A stretch of DNA of 64,000 bases, from the NCBI GenBank assembly GCA_905214875.1, contig CAJMNR010000013.1, positions 1 through 64,000 of the forward strand, read 5' to 3'. This document shows, piece after piece, positions 60,238 through 64,000 of this stretch (positions are counted from its first letter, which is position 1; each line of letters starts with the position of its first letter). The position numbers and the translations under genes were made by a program. The DNA is from an uncultured bacterium. Lineage in GTDB: Bacteria > Bacillota > Clostridia > Lachnospirales > Lachnospiraceae. The notes beneath the pieces were generated by a model that was not told where the DNA came from, searched no databases, and saw only the letters and a list, made by a program, of their open reading frames with translations.

Positions 60238-60343
60238 TTAGGAAATTTCTCTGTCGAGCCCTTTCCTAACAATTAAAAATGTCCCAAAAAGCGGGACGTG
60301 TGTGGAACACACACTTTGTTCTTTACGCGAGAAACTCGCAAAG
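60238..60343. repeat. Cluster of four consecutive hairpins between ctpA and uvrB
   Basis: TTAGGAAA/TTTCCTAA (60238-60269), GTCCC/GGGAC (60281-60297), GTGTGT-GGA-ACACAC (60298-60312) and CTTT..GCGAG-AAA-CTCGC..AAAG (60321-60343) follow each other almost without spacing. No coding capacity and no T runs. It could be a structured RNA or a dispersed repeat; the segment at 42003-42062 shares the TTAGGAAAT opening and a GCAAAGYGT core. Confidence 0.5.
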
Positions 60344-60381
60344 CGTATTGCTCTAGTTTACAGGAGAAGAGATATCAAAAT

Positions 60382-60395
60382 CGAACAAATATTCG
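60382..60395. promoter_or_regulatory. Putative LexA/DinR box of uvrBA
   Basis: CGAACAAATATTCG matches the Gram-positive LexA consensus CGAAC-N4-GTTCG at every fixed position except one (A for G). It lies nine bases upstream of the -35 box of uvrB. Confidence 0.65.
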
Positions 60396-60403
60396 GTTTT
60401 GCC

Positions 60404-60432
60404 TTGTCTGACTAGAGGGAATATGATATAAT
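60404..60432 (+). promoter_or_regulatory. Promoter of uvrB-uvrA
   Basis: TTGTCT (60404-60409), 17 bases, TATAAT (60427-60432), with TGA before the -10. The roughly 105-base leader has a GCCAAAAG/CTTTTGGC hairpin at 60461-60481. Confidence 0.8.
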
Positions 60433-60541
60433 TATTCCAATTATTGAGAGCAGAAAAGAAGCCAAAAGGAAAGCTTTTGGCCATCAATTAGGATAGAAGA
60501 AAGATGGGTATACTAAATAGAAAGAATGTAGGGAGGTTACT

Positions 60542-62521
60542 ATGGATCATTTTGAGTTAACTTCAGAGTATGCGCCAACCGGCGATCAGCCAGAGGCAAT
60601 CAAAGAGCTGGTAAAAGGATTTAAAGAGGGAAATCAGTTTGAGACACTGCTTGGTGTTACCGGTTCTGGTAAGACTTTTACAATGGCAAATGTTATCCAG
60701 GCGCTAAATAAGCCAACATTAATCATTGCACATAACAAAACACTTGCTGGTCAGTTATACGGAGAGTTTAAGGAGTTCTTTCCAAATAACGCAGTTGAGT
60801 ATTTTGTAAGTTACTATGATTATTATCAACCAGAAGCATATGTGCCATCTAGCGATACGTATATTGAAAAAGATTCAGCAATCAATGAAGAGATTGATAA
60901 GCTTCGTCACTCGGCAACTGCAGCACTGGCAGAGCGTAGAGATGTTATTATCGTAGCCAGCGTATCTTGTATCTATGGATTAGGTGATCCTATCGATTAT
61001 CAGAACATGGTGCTATCCCTTCGTCCTGGTATGATCAAGGATCGTGATGAAGTGCTTCGTAAGCTGGTTGATATCCAGTATGCACGTAATGATATGGATT
61101 TCCACCGTGGTACGTTTAGAGTTCGTGGGGATGTTGTGGAAATCTTCCCAAGTAATTCGAGTGAAAGTGCATATCGTGTAGAATTCTTTGGAGATGAAGT
61201 AGATCGAATCTCAGAGATTGATGTATTGACTGGTGAAATCAAGTGTAATCTTGAGCATATTGCAGTATTCCCTGCATCCCATTACGTTGTACCACCGGAA
61301 AAACTCAACCGTGCCATTGAGGAGATTGAGACAGAGTTAGAAGAACGAGTAAAGTATTTTAAGAGTGAAGATAAATTATTAGAAGCACAGCGTATCTCAG
61401 AGCGTACGAACTTTGATATCGAGATGCTTCGTGAAACGGGGTTCTGTTCCGGTATCGAGAATTATTCCCGTGTCATGGCAGGATTAGAGCCAGGAGCTAC
61501 CCCACATACATTGATGGATTATTTCCCTGACGATTATTTGATTATTGTGGATGAGTCACATATAACCATTCCGCAAGTTCGTGGAATGTACTCTGGGGAC
61601 CGTTCCCGTAAGACAACCCTTGTAGATTACGGCTTCCGTCTTCCAAGTGCGCTTGACAACCGTCCGTTAAATTTTGAGGAGTTTGAAAGCAAGATCAACC
61701 AGATGCTGTTTGTATCGGCAACACCGAACGTATATGAGAAGGAACATGAATTACTTCGTGCAGAACAGATTATTCGTCCAACCGGATTGTTAGATCCAGA
61801 AATTAGTGTTCGTCCGGTAGAGGGACAGATTGATGATTTAGTCAGTGAAGTTAATGCGGAAATTAAGAAGAAGAACAAGGTATTAGTGACGACGCTTACA
61901 AAACGTATGGCAGAAGATTTGACCGAATATATGAAAGAGGTTGGCATTCGTGTAAGATACCTGCATTCTGACATCGATACATTAGAGCGTGCCGAAATCA
62001 TTCGTGATATGCGTTTGGATGTATTTGACGTGTTAGTCGGTATCAACTTATTACGTGAGGGTCTTGATATCCCAGAGGTAACGTTAGTAGCTATCATTGA
62101 TGCAGATAAGGAAGGTTTCCTTCGTTCTGAGACTTCCTTGATTCAGACAATCGGACGTGCTGCCCGTAATGCAGAAGGCCGCGTTATCATGTATGCAGAT
62201 AAGATGACAGATTCCATGAAACGTGCAATCAGCGAGACCAACCGTCGTCGTCAGATTCAGAATGCGTACAATGAGGAACATGGCATTACGCCAACGACAA
62301 TCAAGAAGAAAGTTCGTGATCTGATTAGTATCTCTAAGAAGGCAGAGCAGACAATCAGCAAGCTTGAGAAGGATCCAGAATCCATGAGCAAGAAGGAACT
62401 TGAAAGCTTGATTAAGAAACTTACAAAACAGATGAATAGTGCAGCAGCAGACTTAAACTTCGAAGAGGCAGCAGTGCTTCGTGATCAGTTAGTCGAGCTT
62501 AGAAAGCTGCTTAGTGATTAA
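60542..62521 (+). CDS. uvrB: Excinuclease ABC subunit B
   Basis: A 659-residue DNA-repair helicase-like protein that verifies damage and recruits UvrC. Walker A GVTGSGKT is at 38-45, the damage-gripping beta-hairpin region is in YYDYYQPEAYVPSSDTYIEKD, helicase motifs include DESH and QTIGRAARNAEGRVIMYADK, and the C-terminal UvrC-binding UVR motif is MNSAAADLNFEEAAVLRDQLVELR. ATG behind AGGGAGGT. It is probably SOS-regulated through the box at 60382. It lies 21 bases before uvrA. Confidence 0.97.
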   Translation: MDHFELTSEYAPTGDQPEAIKELVKGFKEGNQFETLLGVTGSGKTFTMANVIQALNKPTLIIAHNKTLAGQLYGEFKEFFPNNAVEYFVSYYDYYQPEAYVPSSDTYIEKDSAINEEIDKLRHSATAALAERRDVIIVASVSCIYGLGDPIDYQNMVLSLRPGMIKDRDEVLRKLVDIQYARNDMDFHRGTFRVRGDVVEIFPSNSSESAYRVEFFGDEVDRISEIDVLTGEIKCNLEHIAVFPASHYVVPPEKLNRAIEEIETELEERVKYFKSEDKLLEAQRISERTNFDIEMLRETGFCSGIENYSRVMAGLEPGATPHTLMDYFPDDYLIIVDESHITIPQVRGMYSGDRSRKTTLVDYGFRLPSALDNRPLNFEEFESKINQMLFVSATPNVYEKEHELLRAEQIIRPTGLLDPEISVRPVEGQIDDLVSEVNAEIKKKNKVLVTTLTKRMAEDLTEYMKEVGIRVRYLHSDIDTLERAEIIRDMRLDVFDVLVGINLLREGLDIPEVTLVAIIDADKEGFLRSETSLIQTIGRAARNAEGRVIMYADKMTDSMKRAISETNRRRQIQNAYNEEHGITPTTIKKKVRDLISISKKAEQTISKLEKDPESMSKKELESLIKKLTKQMNSAAADLNFEEAAVLRDQLVELRKLLSD

Positions 62522-62542
62522 TACAGCAGAGAGGCAATTAGT

Positions 62543-64000
62543 ATGGAAAAGAAAAATTATATAAAGATTCGAGGGGCAAAAGAGCATAACTTAAAGAATA
62601 TCTCAGTGGACATCCCTCGTGATGAATTCGTTGTCTTAACAGGGCTAAGTGGTTCCGGTAAGTCATCCCTTGCCTTTGATACTATTTATGCGGAAGGACA
62701 GCGTAGATATATGGAATCATTATCGTCCTATGCAAGACAATTCTTAGGACAGATGGAAAAACCAAGTGTGGAAAGCATTGAAGGATTATCTCCTGCAATC
62801 TCCATCGACCAGAAGTCAACGAACCGTAACCCTCGTTCTACGGTTGGTACCGTGACAGAAATCTATGATTACCTTCGTTTATTATATGCAAGAATCGGTA
62901 TCCCTCATTGTCCAAACTGTGGAAAAGAGATTAAGAAGCAGTCTGTTGACCAGATGGTAACAGAAATCATGAAGCTTCCAGAACGTACGAAGATCCAGCT
63001 GCTTGCTCCAGTCGTTCGAGGTCGTAAGGGTGAACATGTAAAGATTCTTGAAAACGCCAAGAAGAGCGGTTATGTACGTGTCATGGTGGATGGTAATTTA
63101 TATGAGTTATCAGAGGAAATCAAATTAGAGAAGAATAAGAAGCATAATATTGAAATCATTATCGATCGTCTTAGTGTTCGTGAAGGAATTGAAAAGCGTC
63201 TCGCTGACTCTATCGAAAGTACATTGAAGCTTGGAGAAGGGCTAATGATCGTGGATGTAATCGATGGTGAGCCATTACGTTTCTCTGAAAGCTTCTCTTG
63301 TCCTGATTGTGGAATCAGTATTGATGAGATTGAACCTAGAAGTTTCTCTTTCAACAATCCGTTTGGTGCATGTCCTGACTGTATCGGTATTGGATTTAAG
63401 ATGGAATTTGATCCAGAACTTATGATCCCAGATCAGAAGCTTTCCTTAAATGAAGGTGCAATTCAAGTATTAGGATGGCAGAGCAGTAATGATCCATCCA
63501 GTTACACGCATTGCTTATTGGAAGCATTGGCAAAAGAGTATGATTTTAGTTTAGATACGCCTTATGAAGAATTATCTGACAAAGTTAAGGATATCATAAT
63601 CCATGGAACAAAAGGCAGGAAGGTTCAGGTACATTATCGTGGACAACGTGGTGTCGGCGTATATGATGTAGCATTTGAAGGTTTAATCTTGAACTGCCAC
63701 CGTCGTTATCGTGAAACTGGTTCTGATACGACGAAACAAGAGTATGAGACATTTATGCAGATTACACCTTGTAAGACTTGTGGAGGAAAGAGATTAAAGA
63801 AAGAATCATTAGCTGTTACAGTTGGAGGAATCGATATTGCTTCTTTAACAGAGCTTTCAATCCGCGACTTAATGACATTCTTTGAAAACTTAGAATTAAC
63901 ACCTCAACAGCAAAAAATTGGTGAACTTGTATTAAAAGAAATCAAAGCGAGAGTTGGTTTCTTAATCAATGTAGGTCTTGATTACCTTTCCCTTGCGAGA
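62543..64000 (+). CDS. uvrA: Excinuclease ABC subunit A, N-terminal part (3' end outside window)
   Basis: The first 486 codons of the damage-sensing ABC ATPase UvrA. The first P-loop GLSGSGKS is at 34-41, followed by the RYMESLSSYARQFLGQMEKP segment, the first zinc-binding pair (IPHCPNCG), CPDCG and CPDCIGIG, and the CKTCGGKRL pair of the insertion domain. The frame is open to the window end. It forms a uvrBA operon as in Bacillus. No ORF-breaking change was seen. Confidence 0.96.
   Translation, partial: MEKKNYIKIRGAKEHNLKNISVDIPRDEFVVLTGLSGSGKSSLAFDTIYAEGQRRYMESLSSYARQFLGQMEKPSVESIEGLSPAISIDQKSTNRNPRSTVGTVTEIYDYLRLLYARIGIPHCPNCGKEIKKQSVDQMVTEIMKLPERTKIQLLAPVVRGRKGEHVKILENAKKSGYVRVMVDGNLYELSEEIKLEKNKKHNIEIIIDRLSVREGIEKRLADSIESTLKLGEGLMIVDVIDGEPLRFSESFSCPDCGISIDEIEPRSFSFNNPFGACPDCIGIGFKMEFDPELMIPDQKLSLNEGAIQVLGWQSSNDPSSYTHCLLEALAKEYDFSLDTPYEELSDKVKDIIIHGTKGRKVQVHYRGQRGVGVYDVAFEGLILNCHRRYRETGSDTTKQEYETFMQITPCKTCGGKRLKKESLAVTVGGIDIASLTELSIRDLMTFFENLELTPQQQKIGELVLKEIKARVGFLINVGLDYLSLAR

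Noticed and set aside
1..64000. CRISPR arrays, tRNA or rRNA genes, prophage or transposase genes
   Set aside because: I looked for regularly spaced direct repeats, cloverleaf signals, rRNA motifs and recombinase/transposase motifs on both strands and saw none.

Overview
The window looks like chromosomal DNA of a low-GC anaerobic Firmicute, most probably a member of the Lachnospiraceae (Clostridium/Lachnoclostridium-like). The case rests on an AT-rich base composition, strong GGAGG ribosome binding sites, TTGACA/TATAAT promoters with 17-base spacing, a short zinc-binding S14, an enlarged L17, an Mrp ATPase fused to a NifX-like domain, small conserved proteins typical of the family (DUF6472-like, DUF2812 with PadR), and large secreted plant-polysaccharide hydrolases. 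No rRNA, tRNA, CRISPR array, prophage or complete insertion sequence was seen. Almost everything is on the + strand; only the sigma factor gene and one short-chain dehydrogenase are on the - strand. Layout: (1) 1-2750 holds the 3' end of tuf, a GNAT acetyltransferase, a small conserved protein and a ROK regulator. (2) 2825-10873 holds an RpoD-like sigma factor (-), Mrp, class II fructose-bisphosphate aldolase, phosphoglucomutase, a LacI-type regulator and an RNA-methyltransferase-like protein, most with their own promoter and terminator. (3) 11198-28344 is the S10-spc-alpha ribosomal superoperon from rpsJ to rplQ, including secY, adk, map, a KOW protein, infA and rpoA. Several unusually long intercistronic gaps inside it carry inverted repeats and competing hairpins. 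(4) 28393-32986 holds the ECF transporter module (two ATPases and the T subunit), truA, then rplM-rpsI with its own promoter. (5) 33011-40870 holds two tandem secreted galactanase-like proteins. Each has a degenerate GH53-like domain, a canonical GH53 domain, bacterial Ig-like repeats and an Fn3-like tail. (6) 40883-48898 is an accessory and housekeeping stretch: flavodoxin-like protein, two unknown proteins, PadR-DUF2812, a histidine phosphatase, a SpoVB/MurJ-type flippase, small conserved proteins, a U32-like protein, a TPR protein and a lytic transglycosylase. (7) 49095-64000 is dominated by envelope functions: SDR (-), a LytR_C-domain protein, a WecG/TagA glycosyltransferase, a YitT-type membrane protein, an MsmX/UgpC ATPase, a CdaR-like regulator, ftsE-ftsX, an EnvC/PcsB-like M23 hydrolase and a CtpA protease. 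It ends in uvrB-uvrA behind a LexA-like box. How the genes work together: the central block makes ribosomes, RNA polymerase alpha and the Sec channel, with probable RNA-level feedback in its leaders. The galactanases would degrade pectic galactan outside the cell, and the MsmX-type ATPase could energise sugar uptake through several ABC importers (inference). The FtsEX-M23-CtpA cluster fits septal peptidoglycan remodelling. The most interesting observations are the competing RNA structures in ribosomal-operon gaps, the GH53 domain that has lost its nucleophile, twin PadR operators of identical architecture, a small family of about 110-base inverted-repeat elements inside the ribosomal operon, and a divergent, solitary primary-type sigma factor.
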